Shown: positions 16,170 to 25,830, numbered from the stretch's first letter. The stretch is 64,000 nucleotides of DNA from Clostridium swellfunianum (GCF_023656515.1 NZ_JAMOFV010000006.1:1899243-1963242), one strand, 5' to 3'. Numbers and translations are program-made. Notes: generated by a model not told the origin, from the sequence alone.

Positions 16170-17778
16170 TTGTAGAGTTATGGAGTTTTCTATTAATGAT
16201 AGACCGGAAAGAGTTGTAGAGCAGATATATTATGAAAAACCTGATATTATTGCATTTTCCTGTTACATATGGAACATGCCATATGTGGAACAGTTGTCAG
16301 TACTTATTAAGCGTATAGATAGTAATATTAAAATATTATATGGGGGACCTGAAGTATCCTACAATAGTGAAACAGCTTTAAGAGATAGTTCTGCTGACTA
16401 TCTAATTGAAGGTGAAGGCGAAGAACCCTATAGAGAATTTATAGAGAATATAATATGTGGAGCACCACTTAACAATATTAGGTCACTTTATGTTAAACAT
16501 GACGACAGCATATTATATGGCGGTAAAAGAGAGCTTATAGACATGGATAAGCTTGTTTTTCCTTATACACCAGAAGATAATTTAAACAATAAAATAGTAT
16601 ATTACGAAGCTTCAAGAGGATGCCCCTTTAATTGTAAATACTGTCTTTCATCGACGATACACGGTGTAAGATTTTTAGGATTAGAAAGAGTAAAAAAAGA
16701 GCTTACGTTCTTAATGGATAAAAAGGTGAGACTTGTTAAGTTCGTAGACAGAACTTTTAATTGCAGCACTAAATTTTCCATGGATATATGGGAGTATTTG
16801 ATGAAGCAGGATACAGAAACAGGATTTCATTTTGAAATATCTGCTAATCTATTGAATGAAGATCAAATCAGGCTTTTATCTAAAGCTCCTAAAGGAAGAT
16901 TTCAATTTGAAGTTGGAGTTCAGACAACAAATGACAAAATTCTGAAGAATATAAATAGATTTGTAAAGTTTAATGAGATAAAGAAGCAAGTAGTTGCACT
17001 TCAAAAGTATGATAATATTATGCAGCATCTAGATCTTATAGCCGGTCTCCCTGGTGAAACCCTTGAGTCCTTTATAAATTCCTTTAATGATGTATATAAT
17101 ATAGGACCTGATGAAATTCAGTTAGGTTTCTTAAAGGTTTTAAAGGGTTCCCCGATGGAGGCTGAAGCTGATAGGTGGGGAATAGTTCATTCACCATATA
17201 CTCCATATGAAGTTATTAAAACTAATCATATAAGCTATGAAAAGCTTCTGCTTCTTAAGAGAGTCGAAGAAATGGTTGATAAGTATTACAACTCTCAAAA
17301 GTTCAAGACTATAATTAAGTATTTTATTCCTAAATTTAAAACACCTTTTGATTTCTATCTAAATTTAGGTAATTTTTTCTATGATAAAGGCTATTTTAGC
17401 AGAAATATATCCTCTATAGACTATTACAAGGTATTCTTAGAATTTAATAATGAAATTTTATATGAACCCAGCGAGGTTTTAAAAGAACTCATCAAATTTG
17501 ATTATTTAATGTTTAACAAAAAGAAGTGGCTTCCTGAATTTTTAGTTAGAGATATTAATAAAAATCTAGAAAGAGATGTTAAGGAAGCTGTTAAAAAAAA
17601 GATAGTGCACTTACCTTTTGAGAACTATCATTTTGAGTCTTTTAAAGTTGATATTTTAAGGTATATTAACAGCGATGATATTATGGAAGGAAACTACTAC
17701 TTGATTTTTCAAGAAGATAAGGCTAATAATATATTAGATATAACTAATATTATTAATAAAGACATCCTAAAGCTATAA
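16075..17778 (+). CDS. Cobalamin-binding radical SAM protein (DUF4080 type)
   Basis: A 567-residue protein. The N-terminal ~130 residues form a B12-binding domain (TALVAINSKFVHSNLAVRYL, then FSCYIWNMPYVEQL). The radical SAM core follows, with the cluster motif CPFNCKYCLSS (C-x3-C-x2-C) at about 183-193 and later LPGETLESF. The C-terminal ~190 residues match the DUF4080 tail common in clostridial members. Such enzymes use a 5'-deoxyadenosyl radical, often for methylation or cyclisation, but the substrate of this family is unknown. AAAGGAAG lies before ATG 16075, confirming the start despite overlap with the upstream gene. def follows 14 bases downstream. Confidence 0.88.
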   Translation: MKTALVAINSKFVHSNLAVRYLRAYTRDLNYDCRVMEFSINDRPERVVEQIYYEKPDIIAFSCYIWNMPYVEQLSVLIKRIDSNIKILYGGPEVSYNSETALRDSSADYLIEGEGEEPYREFIENIICGAPLNNIRSLYVKHDDSILYGGKRELIDMDKLVFPYTPEDNLNNKIVYYEASRGCPFNCKYCLSSTIHGVRFLGLERVKKELTFLMDKKVRLVKFVDRTFNCSTKFSMDIWEYLMKQDTETGFHFEISANLLNEDQIRLLSKAPKGRFQFEVGVQTTNDKILKNINRFVKFNEIKKQVVALQKYDNIMQHLDLIAGLPGETLESFINSFNDVYNIGPDEIQLGFLKVLKGSPMEAEADRWGIVHSPYTPYEVIKTNHISYEKLLLLKRVEEMVDKYYNSQKFKTIIKYFIPKFKTPFDFYLNLGNFFYDKGYFSRNISSIDYYKVFLEFNNEILYEPSEVLKELIKFDYLMFNKKKWLPEFLVRDINKNLERDVKEAVKKKIVHLPFENYHFESFKVDILRYINSDDIMEGNYYLIFQEDKANNILDITNIINKDILKL

Positions 17779-17792
17779 AATCAGGAGGAAAT

Positions 17793-18260
17793 ATGGCAGT
17801 AAAGGAAATTTTAAAGTTTGGAAATCCTATTTTGAAGAGAGTAAGCAAAAGAGTTGACAATATTGATAAAGAAGTGATTAATTTAGTCAAAGATATGAAA
17901 GACACCTTATATAGCACTACAGGGATAGGCTTAGCAGCTCCTCAAATAGGAATTTTAAAAAGAGTGATACTAATCGACCTTAGAGATGATGATGAACCAA
18001 TAGTGTTGTTTAACCCAGTAATTGCAGCAAAAATTGGAAAAGATGAGGATATTGAAGGCTGCTTAAGCTACCCAGGATATGAAGGAAAGGTAATAAGACC
18101 CAAAAAGGTTACAGTTTATGGTCTTAACATTAAGGGTGAGAAGGTTGAATATGTAGCAGAAGGGCTTCTCGCAAAAGCCTTTTGCCATGAGATAGATCAT
18201 TTAGATGGAGTATTATACACGGACAGAGCTAGAAAGATGTATAAAATAGAAGAAGAATAG
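17793..18260 (+). CDS. def: Peptide deformylase
   Basis: Removes the formyl group from the N-terminal methionine of new proteins. The 155-residue length is normal. All three family motifs are present: GIGLAAPQIG at about 43-52, EGCLSYPG with the metal-binding cysteine, and CHEIDHLDG with the H-x3-H pair and catalytic glutamate. CAGGAGGAAAT precedes the ATG. It follows the radical SAM gene closely and ends inside a terminator arm. Confidence 0.97.
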   Translation: MAVKEILKFGNPILKRVSKRVDNIDKEVINLVKDMKDTLYSTTGIGLAAPQIGILKRVILIDLRDDDEPIVLFNPVIAAKIGKDEDIEGCLSYPGYEGKVIRPKKVTVYGLNIKGEKVEYVAEGLLAKAFCHEIDHLDGVLYTDRARKMYKIEEE

Positions 18261-18282
18261 CATAAAAGCTATTCTTTTTTTG
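18253..18282 (+). terminator. Terminator after def
   Basis: AAGAATAGC (18253-18261) pairs with GCTATTCTT (18268-18276), followed by TTTTTTG. The def stop codon lies in the 5' arm. Confidence 0.85.
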
Positions 18283-18311
18283 TTTTGTATATTTACAAAT
18301 TACGATACAAG

Positions 18312-18343
18312 CTATATACTAGTGTATATACACCAGTATATAG
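18312..18343. promoter_or_regulatory. Near-perfect 32-bp palindrome, probable operator
   Basis: From CTATATACTAGTG to CACCAGTATATAG the 32 bp are self-complementary except for one position per arm. It ends right at the GGGGGAG ribosome site of the downstream S component gene and is centred on TATA. A dimeric repressor could block transcription or translation here. No T run follows, so it is not a terminator. Confidence 0.65.
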
Positions 18344-18355
18344 GGGGAGTAAAAA

Positions 18356-18886
18356 ATGAAAGATGTAAAAAAAATAACTTACACTGCATTACTAACTGCA
18401 TGGGCAATAATTATTCCATTCGTGTTCGGGTTTATGAGCGTTACAGTAGGTCCTTTTTCTGCTACCTTGACAGCTCATGTTCCGATGTTTTTATCAATGC
18501 TTTTGGGACCAGGCGCCGCTATAATGACTGGGTTAGGCTCCGCACTAGGTTTTTTATTGACTAAAGGCCCTGTTATTGGGCTAAGAGCATTAATGCATGC
18601 TATTGTTGGTTATATCGGAGCTGTGCTTTTAAGAAAAGGAGTTTCTTTTGGTAAAGTTGCTGCAATTACAGCACCAATACATGGAGTTTTGGAAGCGTTA
18701 GTAGTATTGGGATTTGTAGCTGCAGGAGCACAAGTTAAATACGTAGGATCATTATCAAACTTTCTTGTGATTACTGTTGGTGTTGGAAGCATACTTCACC
18801 ACAGTGTAGATGCAGTTATCTCATTTGTAGTAAGTAAATCAGTCGCAAAGGCAGCAAAAGTTGATTTGGCTAATCAAAATATGTAA
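18356..18886 (+). CDS. Membrane protein, ECF transporter S component-like
   Basis: A 176-residue protein with about six hydrophobic segments, starting KKITYTALLTAWAIIIP and containing SATLTAHVPMFLSMLLGPG. Size, short N-terminus with an A-x3-A-like first helix and glycine/alanine-rich loops fit the substrate-binding S subunits of energy-coupling factor vitamin transporters. The genes for the energising A/A'/T module are not in this window, as is usual for shared (group II) modules. The substrate is unknown; a niacin-type transporter is one possibility because pncB is nearby, but nothing in the sequence proves it. Likely controlled through the 32-bp palindrome just upstream. Confidence 0.7.
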   Translation: MKDVKKITYTALLTAWAIIIPFVFGFMSVTVGPFSATLTAHVPMFLSMLLGPGAAIMTGLGSALGFLLTKGPVIGLRALMHAIVGYIGAVLLRKGVSFGKVAAITAPIHGVLEALVVLGFVAAGAQVKYVGSLSNFLVITVGVGSILHHSVDAVISFVVSKSVAKAAKVDLANQNM

Positions 18887-18889
18887 GCA

Positions 18890-18936
18890 TAAAATTAAGA
18901 GACCAGAAGCTTTTAAAGCCTGGTCTCTTAATTTTA
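18890..18936. terminator. Shared bidirectional terminator, 17-bp perfect stem
   Basis: TAAAATTAAGAGACCAG (18890-18906) and CTGGTCTCTTAATTTTA (18920-18936) are fully complementary. It serves the S component gene and the convergent aldo/keto reductase, whose stop codon (18934-18936) lies in the arm. Confidence 0.9.
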
Positions 18937-20073
18937 TGCACGTCCAAGTACAGCGTGCACCTCTTTAAGATGCTGTCTTATTGGAAGATTCTGAGGGCAT
19001 TTAGTTTCGCATAAGCCGCATTCTGCGCATCTGTTTGCTCTGTTCTCTTCAGCAAAAAAGTTATTATATGAAAATGAATAACCATTAACATCGTTGTACA
19101 TTGAAGACTCATTTAACAAAGAAAAATTTCTAGGTATATTAACTCCAAAAGGACAAGGCATGCAGTAATTGCAGGCTGTACAGTTAACTTTAATAAGCTC
19201 GTTATACCTATTCTTTATAGCTTCAACTAATAGTATTTCTTCTTGCATAAGAGCATTTGGAAATGAATCAGAAGCTATTTTTATGTTTTCTACAATTTGA
19301 TCTATAGCTCCCATACCACTTAATACTAATGTTACTTCATGGTGATTCCAAATCCATCTTAAAGCCCAGTCAGCAGGAGTTCTTTCAGCTTCAGCAGTAG
19401 CCCAAAGTTCTTTTATTTCTTTAGGAGGGTTTTTAGCAAGCTTTCCTCCCTTTAGTGGTTCCATTATTATAACCGCCATACCTTTTGAAGCCGCATATCT
19501 AAGTCCCTCTTCTCCAGCTTGGTAGTCAGTATCAATGTAATTATATTGGATTTGGCAGAAGTCCCAGTCATAAGCATCAACTATTTCCTTGAAAACAGAA
19601 AATTCATCATGGAAGGAAAATCCCACATGCTTTATCTTTCCTCTTTCAACTGCTTCTTCTAGGAACTTAAATACATTAAGTTGTTTTAAATGTTCCCACC
19701 TGTCTCTTCCGAGAGCATGAAGCAAATACATATCTATATGATCTGTTTGAAGCTTAGCTAGCTGCTCATCTAAATATTTATCAAAATCCTCATAAGATTT
19801 TACAAGCCAAACAGGAGATTTTGTAGCAATCTTGACTTTTTCTCTATAGCCATCTTTTAAAGCCTTGCCAACAATAACTTCACTGTTTCCCTTATGATAT
19901 GGGTAAGCTGTATCTATGTAGTTTACACCATTATCAATAGAATATCTTATTAATTTAATAGCTTCTTCTTCATTTATTTTTGAATCGTCGCCATCATCAA
20001 ATGGAAGCCTCATACAACCATAACCAAGCGCTGAAACTTCAAAGTCATGTTTCCCAAACTTTCTATACTGCAT
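18934..20073 (-). CDS. Aldo/keto reductase with C-terminal double 4Fe-4S domain
   Basis: A 379-residue fusion. Residues 1-280 are an aldo/keto reductase barrel with the catalytic tetrad visible: Asp and Tyr in YIDTAYPYHKGNSE, Lys in KIATKSP and His in YLLHALGRD. The C-terminal ~90 residues hold two ferredoxin-like cysteine groups, CTACNYCMPCPFG and CAECGLCETKCP. Together they could pass electrons between clusters and a nicotinamide- or substrate-bound centre. The family is common in anaerobes; substrates are unknown. ATG is preceded by GGGGGTAATTATT. It stands alone on the minus strand, 112 bases downstream of the RmlD-like gene. Confidence 0.92.
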   Translation of the reverse strand: MQYRKFGKHDFEVSALGYGCMRLPFDDGDDSKINEEEAIKLIRYSIDNGVNYIDTAYPYHKGNSEVIVGKALKDGYREKVKIATKSPVWLVKSYEDFDKYLDEQLAKLQTDHIDMYLLHALGRDRWEHLKQLNVFKFLEEAVERGKIKHVGFSFHDEFSVFKEIVDAYDWDFCQIQYNYIDTDYQAGEEGLRYAASKGMAVIIMEPLKGGKLAKNPPKEIKELWATAEAERTPADWALRWIWNHHEVTLVLSGMGAIDQIVENIKIASDSFPNALMQEEILLVEAIKNRYNELIKVNCTACNYCMPCPFGVNIPRNFSLLNESSMYNDVNGYSFSYNNFFAEENRANRCAECGLCETKCPQNLPIRQHLKEVHAVLGRA

Positions 20074-20185
20074 AATAATTACCCCCTATTGTTATTTGAA
20101 GTCGCGTTAATTTAAACGTAAACATCCAAACATTATTATATATCATCATAAGATCAATAAAAAGTAATTTAACAAATTTAACAAA

Positions 20186-21010
20186 TTATTTATCCAAGTA
20201 TTCCAAAAGCGCAGCTTCCCAAGTTCTCATATTTATATTAAAGCAGTTTTTAAGTAGAGATGTATCCATTATTGTACATTTAGGAAGAAGTGCTTTATTA
20301 GGTATATGCTCTTCAGGTATTTCAATAATATCCTTTTTAATTTTTAGATAACTCAAACTAGTTTTAATCATCAAGGATTTTTTTACGGCACCTAAATTAA
20401 CACAATTATATATTCCGTATATATCTGAAGACAGGATAGTTTCAATAACACTGCACAGATCTTTTATGTATGTAGGTGAGGCGATCTCAGTTGTACTTAT
20501 AAAGAAAGATGCTTCTTTATTTTCGATAATATTCTTAACAAAGCAGTTTTTGCCACCGAATACCCAGGATGTTCTTATTATAAAATATTTACTGCACATA
20601 GTTCTTATTAGCTGCTCACCAGCAAGCTTTGTCCTGCCATACACATTAATTGGGGTACATAAATCAGTCTCATAATAAATGCCACTTTTGTTTCCATCAT
20701 ATACATAATTACAGGACAAATATATAATTGGGATATTAAGCATACTGCAGCAGTATGCTATATTTAAGCTTCCTATAGTATTTACAGTATAGGCAGTGCT
20801 TTCATCTCTTTCACATAAATCAATATTTGTAAGTGCAGCGCAATGAATAACTATATCTGGTGTAGCATTTTTTATAGTCTCAATACACTTAACCTTATTA
20901 GTTATATCTAAAAAATCAGTTTTACAATTAAATACTTGATGTTTCGAGGAAAAGTACTTACTAAAATATCTCCCTATATTACCATCTGAACCAGTTATGA
21001 AAATCTTCAT
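20186..21010 (-). CDS. RmlD-like NAD(P)-dependent sugar-nucleotide reductase
   Basis: A 274-residue short-chain dehydrogenase of the dTDP-4-dehydrorhamnose reductase type. The Rossmann loop is FITGSDGNIGRYF at the N-terminus; CNYVYDG and the Y-x3-K pair in NVYGRTKLAGE form the active site; RTSWVFGG follows. True RmlD makes dTDP-rhamnose for cell-surface polysaccharide. The rest of the rhamnose genes (rmlABC) are absent here, so a different 4-keto sugar or an orphan role is possible. AGGAGGCTATAT precedes the ATG. The divergent neighbour is the HelD-like helicase gene. Confidence 0.85.
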   Translation of the reverse strand: MKIFITGSDGNIGRYFSKYFSSKHQVFNCKTDFLDITNKVKCIETIKNATPDIVIHCAALTNIDLCERDESTAYTVNTIGSLNIAYCCSMLNIPIIYLSCNYVYDGNKSGIYYETDLCTPINVYGRTKLAGEQLIRTMCSKYFIIRTSWVFGGKNCFVKNIIENKEASFFISTTEIASPTYIKDLCSVIETILSSDIYGIYNCVNLGAVKKSLMIKTSLSYLKIKKDIIEIPEEHIPNKALLPKCTIMDTSLLKNCFNINMRTWEAALLEYLDK

Positions 21011-21154
21011 ATATAGCCTCCTTTAAAACTGTTTTTTATACTCTTATAAATAAAGTATATGAGAGTGTTCAATAATCAATTAACAATATTGACAATTATG
21101 GGTGTTAAATATAAAATAATGTTTTATGTGTAATATACTGAGGGATGTGATAAA

Positions 21155-23446
21155 TTGACTATAGAAGCAAAAGAATTTAAATATGAAAAAGATAAGCTTG
21201 ACTCTACTAAAGAATGGCTTAAAAAAGAAATAGGCTTGATAGAAAATAATGATACACAGCTTCAGACCAAAATAGCTATACTAAAAAAACAAGCTAAAGG
21301 AAAGTATGATGAAGAACTTGAAACATCTCAAAAGCTTTATGAAATAACTCGTAAAAATCTTAACAATTACAATGAGGCCTTACCTCAGCCTTATTTTTCT
21401 AGAATTGATTTTAGAGAATACAGAAAAGAAAAAGAAAGCTTTTACATAGGGAAGTTTGGTTTAGGAGACAGCAGCACTGGAGATGAAATAGTTATTGATT
21501 GGAGAGCTCCCATCGCTGATCTTTACTATAGCGGCACTCAAGGTGAAGCTTATTACAAAGCACCTATCGGTGTAATAAATGGGGAACTTTCATTAAAAAG
21601 AAAATTTTTAATGAAAGATAATAACCTAGCTGATGCTTTTGATGAAGGTATAAACGAAATAATACTTAATAATACTGCAGTAGAAGGTAATGCTCTTATA
21701 GATGAATTTCTGCGAGTCAATTTAGAAGAAAGTGTAAGTAGTAAACTTAAGGAAGTAGTAGCAACAATACAAAAGGAACAAAACGATATTATTAGAGCTG
21801 ACAAAAATGGTGCTTTAATTGTGCAAGGATCTGCTGGCTCAGGAAAAACTACTGTAGCACTTCACAGACTTGCATATCTATTATACAAGTATAAGGATAA
21901 GCTATCTGGTGATGATATACTTGTAATAGCACCTAACAAGCTGTTCTTGGATTACATATCAGAAGTTCTTCCTAATTTAGGAGTAGATAAAGTTAAGCAA
22001 AAAACCTTTGAGGAAATGTGCTTAGAGATTCTCAATATAAAAAGCAAAGTGTTAACTAAAGATAAAAAACTATCAGAGGTATTGGAATCAAGTGATGAAG
22101 AATATAATAAATATATTACTAGAAGCAGTAAGCTTAAAGGTATGATGACTTATAAAATTTTTATGGACAGGTACGTAAGACATCTAGAGAAGAAGGATAT
22201 AGATGTGCCAGATATAACAGTAGATAGTTACGTACTATTTGAAAGCAAAGAAATAAAAAGATTATACGGCAAGGATATGTCTAATCTTCCAATAAACAAA
22301 AGAAAAGATGAAATTAAAAGATATTTTCTTCTTAAATTAACAGAAAAGATAAATAACATAATGGAAAAGATTGACTTTTCATTTGAATATATGATAGCCA
22401 GAGCTAAAAAAACCATGGAAGAAGGTCCGGAAAGAAGAAAAAAGCTCATAGAACTCTACGATGAGAGAGATATCAAAAAAGAGTATATTAGAAACAAATC
22501 AAAAGAAGCTTTTAATACCTATTTTGATTCCTGGCGAGAAATTAATACAGAGAGGCTTTATATTAATCTCTTTAATGACCATGATTTATTTAACGAAATC
22601 AGTGGAGGAAAGGTTCCAGAAAAGCTGATAAAATATATTTTAGATGAACTAAATAACAACAAAGATAAAGGCATAATAGACAGCGATGACTTAGCAGGCA
22701 TGCTTTATCTTAAATTTAAAATTGAAGGGGTTCCTGACAAGTTCAGGTTTCAGCATATAGTAATAGATGAGGCACAAGATTACAGCCCGTTTCAGTTGTA
22801 CCTTTTAAAAAGCCTTGTAGGAAACAATTCTTTAACAATAGTAGGGGATATAGGTCAGGGAATATATTATTATAAAGGGATAGAAGATTGGAGCAAGGTA
22901 ATTAAAGATGTATTTGATGAAGATGCTCTTTATACCCCTCTTACTCAAAGCTATAGGTCAACTGTAGAGATAATTCAGTTTGCAAATAATGTACTTAAAA
23001 AACAGCATAATAGTTTAAAGCCAGCAATGCCAGTATTAAGACACGGCAAAGCTCCAGAAATTATAGAGTTTAAGAACAAAGAGGAGTTTGCAAAAAAAGT
23101 AGACTTAATTGCTGAAGAAGTTGAAAACTCAGGTAAAAGGAGTATGGCAATTATAGGCCGCACCTACGACGAATGTAAACAAATTAAAGAAATAATGAAA
23201 AAATACAGCAAAAGTAAATGGGACTTAATTAAAGACACTGACAAATCTCTTAATCCGGCCAAAATAATTATACCTTCATACATGACAAAAGGATTGGAAT
23301 TTGATTGCAGTATAATATTTAATTGCAATGATGAGAATTACAAGGATAATGAACTTGACAAGAAACTTTTATATGTAGCTCTAACAAGAGCACTGCATCT
23401 TCAATATGTGTTTTATAGCGGTTCACTTTCAAGTATAATATTATAA
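21155..23446 (+). CDS. helD: HelD-like RNA polymerase-recycling helicase
   Basis: A 763-residue superfamily 1 ATPase. The N-terminal ~100 residues are a charged coiled-coil arm that in HelD reaches into the RNA polymerase secondary channel. DEIVIDWRAPIADLYY and the following segment are typical of HelD. Walker A is GSAGSGKTTVALHRLAYLLY at about 226; the Walker B region is IVIDEAQDYSPFQLY; QSYRSTVEI and LLYVALTRAL are motifs IV and VI. HelD removes stalled polymerase from DNA using ATP. The TTG start at 21155 lies 10 bases after GAGGG and is the only reasonable one. Confidence 0.9.
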   Translation: MTIEAKEFKYEKDKLDSTKEWLKKEIGLIENNDTQLQTKIAILKKQAKGKYDEELETSQKLYEITRKNLNNYNEALPQPYFSRIDFREYRKEKESFYIGKFGLGDSSTGDEIVIDWRAPIADLYYSGTQGEAYYKAPIGVINGELSLKRKFLMKDNNLADAFDEGINEIILNNTAVEGNALIDEFLRVNLEESVSSKLKEVVATIQKEQNDIIRADKNGALIVQGSAGSGKTTVALHRLAYLLYKYKDKLSGDDILVIAPNKLFLDYISEVLPNLGVDKVKQKTFEEMCLEILNIKSKVLTKDKKLSEVLESSDEEYNKYITRSSKLKGMMTYKIFMDRYVRHLEKKDIDVPDITVDSYVLFESKEIKRLYGKDMSNLPINKRKDEIKRYFLLKLTEKINNIMEKIDFSFEYMIARAKKTMEEGPERRKKLIELYDERDIKKEYIRNKSKEAFNTYFDSWREINTERLYINLFNDHDLFNEISGGKVPEKLIKYILDELNNNKDKGIIDSDDLAGMLYLKFKIEGVPDKFRFQHIVIDEAQDYSPFQLYLLKSLVGNNSLTIVGDIGQGIYYYKGIEDWSKVIKDVFDEDALYTPLTQSYRSTVEIIQFANNVLKKQHNSLKPAMPVLRHGKAPEIIEFKNKEEFAKKVDLIAEEVENSGKRSMAIIGRTYDECKQIKEIMKKYSKSKWDLIKDTDKSLNPAKIIIPSYMTKGLEFDCSIIFNCNDENYKDNELDKKLLYVALTRALHLQYVFYSGSLSSIIL

Positions 23447-23481
23447 ATTTAAGGGGAAACTTAATGTTTCCCCTTAAATTT
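23445..23481 (+). terminator. Terminator after helD, 16-bp stem
   Basis: AAATTTAAGGGGAAAC (23445-23460) and GTTTCCCCTTAAATTT (23466-23481) pair perfectly around a 5-base loop. The helD stop TAA lies directly before or in the arm. Confidence 0.88.
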
Positions 23482-23584
23482 TGGCATAAGCTTTGAAAAA
23501 AACGAGTATTGTGATAAAATATCAAAGGTAAGGAAATTTTAACTATAAATATGTTTGTAATTGTAATATATAGGAGGTATTTAA

Positions 23585-24757
23585 ATGGGAAGTGTAAAAC
23601 TTAAAGATAATATTTATTGGGTTGGTGTTTGTAATCCAGAGCTAAGAGTATTTGACATAATAATGGAAACAAAAAAAGGGACAACCTATAATTCTTATTT
23701 GATAGTTGATGAAAAAGTTGCTGTGATAGATACTGTAAAAGATGGCTACTACGAAGAATTTATAGCAAATATTAAAGAAGTAATAGGTGAAAGAAAGATA
23801 GACTATATAGTAGTACAACATACAGAATTAGACCATAGTGGTTCTTTAGCAAGGATAATAAAAGACTATCCTGAGGCTGTAGTAGTAGGATCTAAGGCTG
23901 CTATAATGTATAGCAAGCAAATAACAAACTTCAATTTTAACAGTCAAGAATTTAAAGAACCTGTAAGCCTAGGAGAGACTACTCTAAAATTCATATCTGC
24001 ACCAAATTTACACTGGCCAGACACTATATTTACATATGTAGAAGATAAAAATATACTATTTACCTGTGATTTTATGGGATGCCATTACTGTCCAGCAGGT
24101 AATATATTAGATATTGTAGGCGATGAATACTTTGACGAGATGAAATACTACTTTGATGTAATAATGGGGCCATTTAAGAGATTTGTTATAAGCGCTTTAG
24201 AAAAGATAGATGGCTTAGATTACAATATGGTTGCACCAAGCCATGGACCAGTGCATGTAGATGATATTGAAAAGTATCAGAATCTTTACAGAGCCTGGGC
24301 TACTCAAGATATTCCAAAAGAAAAACAGGTCGCAATCCTATATGTGTCAGCGTATGGAAACACTGAAAGAATGGCTAAGTATTTATCTGAAAAATTAAGC
24401 GAAATTCATATAAAAGCAGAAGCGCATGAAATTACATCTATGAGGCTTGAAGGTGTTGTAGATCTAATTGAAAGATCATCAGGTATTATAATGGGATCAC
24501 CTACAATAAATCAGGATGCTGTTAAACCAGTGTGGGATGTTCTTTCCTTGGTCTGCGCTATTACTAATAGGGGAAAGGCAGCTGGTGCCTTTGGGTCCTA
24601 TGGTTGGAGTGGTGAAAGCGTTCAAATGATGACTGATAGATTAAAATCTTTAAAATTTAAAACAGTAGATCAAGGTTTTAGGTTTAATTTTGTCCCTAAT
24701 GAGGAAGACTTTAAAAATGCAGATGAATTTGTTAATAAATTTATTGAACTGTTTTAG
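23585..24757 (+). CDS. Flavodiiron protein (A-type flavoprotein, FprA-like)
   Basis: A 390-residue oxygen- or nitric-oxide-reducing enzyme of anaerobes. The N-terminal ~250 residues form a metallo-beta-lactamase-like diiron domain: the ligand motif [11 protein letters not shown] (H-x-E-x-D-H), then [11 protein letters not shown] and APSHGP. The flavodoxin domain begins near 255 with [18 protein letters not shown], the FMN phosphate loop, and continues with [11 protein letters not shown]. It reduces O2 to water without releasing peroxide, taking electrons from rubredoxin or ferredoxin. AGGAGGTATTTAA precedes the ATG. No C-terminal rubredoxin domain is attached. Confidence 0.95.
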   Translation: MGSVKLKDNIYWVGVCNPELRVFDIIMETKKGTTYNSYLIVDEKVAVIDTVKDGYYEEFIANIKEVIGERKIDYIVVQHTELDHSGSLARIIKDYPEAVVVGSKAAIMYSKQITNFNFNSQEFKEPVSLGETTLKFISAPNLHWPDTIFTYVEDKNILFTCDFMGCHYCPAGNILDIVGDEYFDEMKYYFDVIMGPFKRFVISALEKIDGLDYNMVAPSHGPVHVDDIEKYQNLYRAWATQDIPKEKQVAILYVSAYGNTERMAKYLSEKLSEIHIKAEAHEITSMRLEGVVDLIERSSGIIMGSPTINQDAVKPVWDVLSLVCAITNRGKAAGAFGSYGWSGESVQMMTDRLKSLKFKTVDQGFRFNFVPNEEDFKNADEFVNKFIELF

Positions 24758-24802
24758 TAGAGAATAGTGCTTTTTTAAAGCATAATGAATGGAGAGAATA
24801 CA

Positions 24803-25054
24803 ATGGATGAAAAGATGATAATGTCATTTAAGGATGAAGATGGTAATAAGGTTGACTTTGAAGCTATTGCAGAAATATATATAGAAGAACAAAAGTATCT
24901 TATACTCGCACCTGTAGAAGGTAGCGAAGAGGATGCTTTTGTATTCAGAGTTGATCAAGAAGAGGGCAAGGAAGTATTAAATTTAGTTGAGGATGATGAA
25001 GAATTTTTAAAGGTTAATAAAGAATACAAGAATTTGCTTTATAATCAGGAATAA
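24803..25054 (+). CDS. DUF1292-family small acidic protein
   Basis: An 83-residue acidic protein. ATG 24803 lies 6 bases after GGAGAG; an earlier in-frame ATG at 24785 has no site. The pattern [19 protein letters not shown] followed by [19 protein letters not shown] is typical of DUF1292 proteins found throughout Firmicutes next to Holliday-junction or redox genes. The function of the family is unknown. The next gene, also small and very acidic, lies 76 bases downstream. Confidence 0.8.
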   Translation: MDEKMIMSFKDEDGNKVDFEAIAEIYIEEQKYLILAPVEGSEEDAFVFRVDQEEGKEVLNLVEDDEEFLKVNKEYKNLLYNQE

Positions 25055-25130
25055 ATTTTTAACTTATTGGGAATTAAAATAAATAGACTATTAAAATTAT
25101 ATGTATAAATATGTGTTGGAGGAATAAACA

Positions 25131-25529
25131 TTGGATAAAAAGTCGATAATAGGTATATTAGAAAAAAATGAATTATCCCAAGTAGAAGAAATTGAATACA
25201 AAGAGGGCTCAATTGTACTTAGGTTTTTTTACGATTTTGACGAAGACGAAATAGAAGCAGCTAGGGCATATGCCAATGATGAAAGTGAAGATGAAGAAAA
25301 TAGCAATGTTTGGTTTGAAGAATTTTTCCTTCCTTATTTGTCTGACATAGCTGTAGATACTGCTGGAGAAGTAATAGAAGAAATAATGGAAGACCTTGAT
25401 ATAGATGCACAGTTTGTTTCTTATGAAATTGATGAAGAGGAATACAACTATAATGAATTTGTAGCGGCATTTTCCCCTAAAGGCAAAGCTGTAGAGATTG
25501 AGAAGGTTTTGGATGAATTAGAAATGTAG
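25131..25529 (+). CDS. Acidic protein of unknown function
   Basis: A 132-residue protein with about one third Asp/Glu, including runs such as DESEDEEN and IDEEEYNYNEF. It has no membrane segment or signal peptide. A TTG start at 25131 is well placed 8 bases after GGAGG. I do not recognise a domain. Its position after a DUF1292 gene and before 6S RNA gives no functional hint. It is probably a clostridial conserved hypothetical protein. Confidence 0.7.
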   Translation: MDKKSIIGILEKNELSQVEEIEYKEGSIVLRFFYDFDEDEIEAARAYANDESEDEENSNVWFEEFFLPYLSDIAVDTAGEVIEEIMEDLDIDAQFVSYEIDEEEYNYNEFVAAFSPKGKAVEIEKVLDELEM

Positions 25530-25574
25530 TCATAATAAATTCAAAAGCAGTTAACATTTACAGCTCTATACTAG

Positions 25575-25602
25575 TTGAAAATTTTCATTAAAATGTTATA
25601 AT
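25575..25602 (+). promoter_or_regulatory. Vegetative promoter of 6S RNA
   Basis: TTGAAA (25575-25580) and TATAAT (25597-25602) are separated by 16 bp. Transcription would start near 25610, exactly where the 6S-like sequence begins. Confidence 0.75.
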
Positions 25603-25609
25603 ATAATTA

Positions 25610-25825
25610 CAGTTAATCCTGAGATGTACGCAAGACTTATAACGTTCAACCACAGTAACAATCAGGGATTTGCAACAACACTGCAGGATGTCAGGCTTCC
25701 TAGTATGGTTTATACTATGTTAGATTTTTGAAGTAGGCAGAGAACAGTTGAGCAGAACCCACCTGCGAGTATGCGGGTATGAACAAATAGGTTTAACGGC
25801 ATGTCGGGAGTATATATCCAAAGTA
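25610..25825 (+). ncRNA. ssrS: 6S RNA
   Basis: The 5' end CCTGAGATGTACGCAAG resembles the start of enterobacterial 6S RNA (CTGAGATGTTCGCAAG), and the 3' end GGCATGTCGGGAG resembles its GGCATCTCGGAGA end. The two ends pair over about 10 bp. CGTTCAACC (25643-25651 region) pairs with GGTTTAACG near 25790 with one mismatch, and ACCTGC pairs with GCGGGT in the apical part. The length of about 215 nt, a strong sigma-A promoter upstream and a terminator hairpin downstream all fit. 6S RNA mimics an open promoter and holds back housekeeping RNA polymerase in stationary phase. Confidence 0.85.
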
Positions 25826-25830
25826 ATTTA

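Noticed and set aside
25610-25825. SRP RNA or RNase P RNA as an alternative for the structured RNA
   Set aside because: The SRP core GGAAGGAAGCAGCC and the RNase P GAGGAAAGTCC are both absent, while both 6S ends are recognisable.
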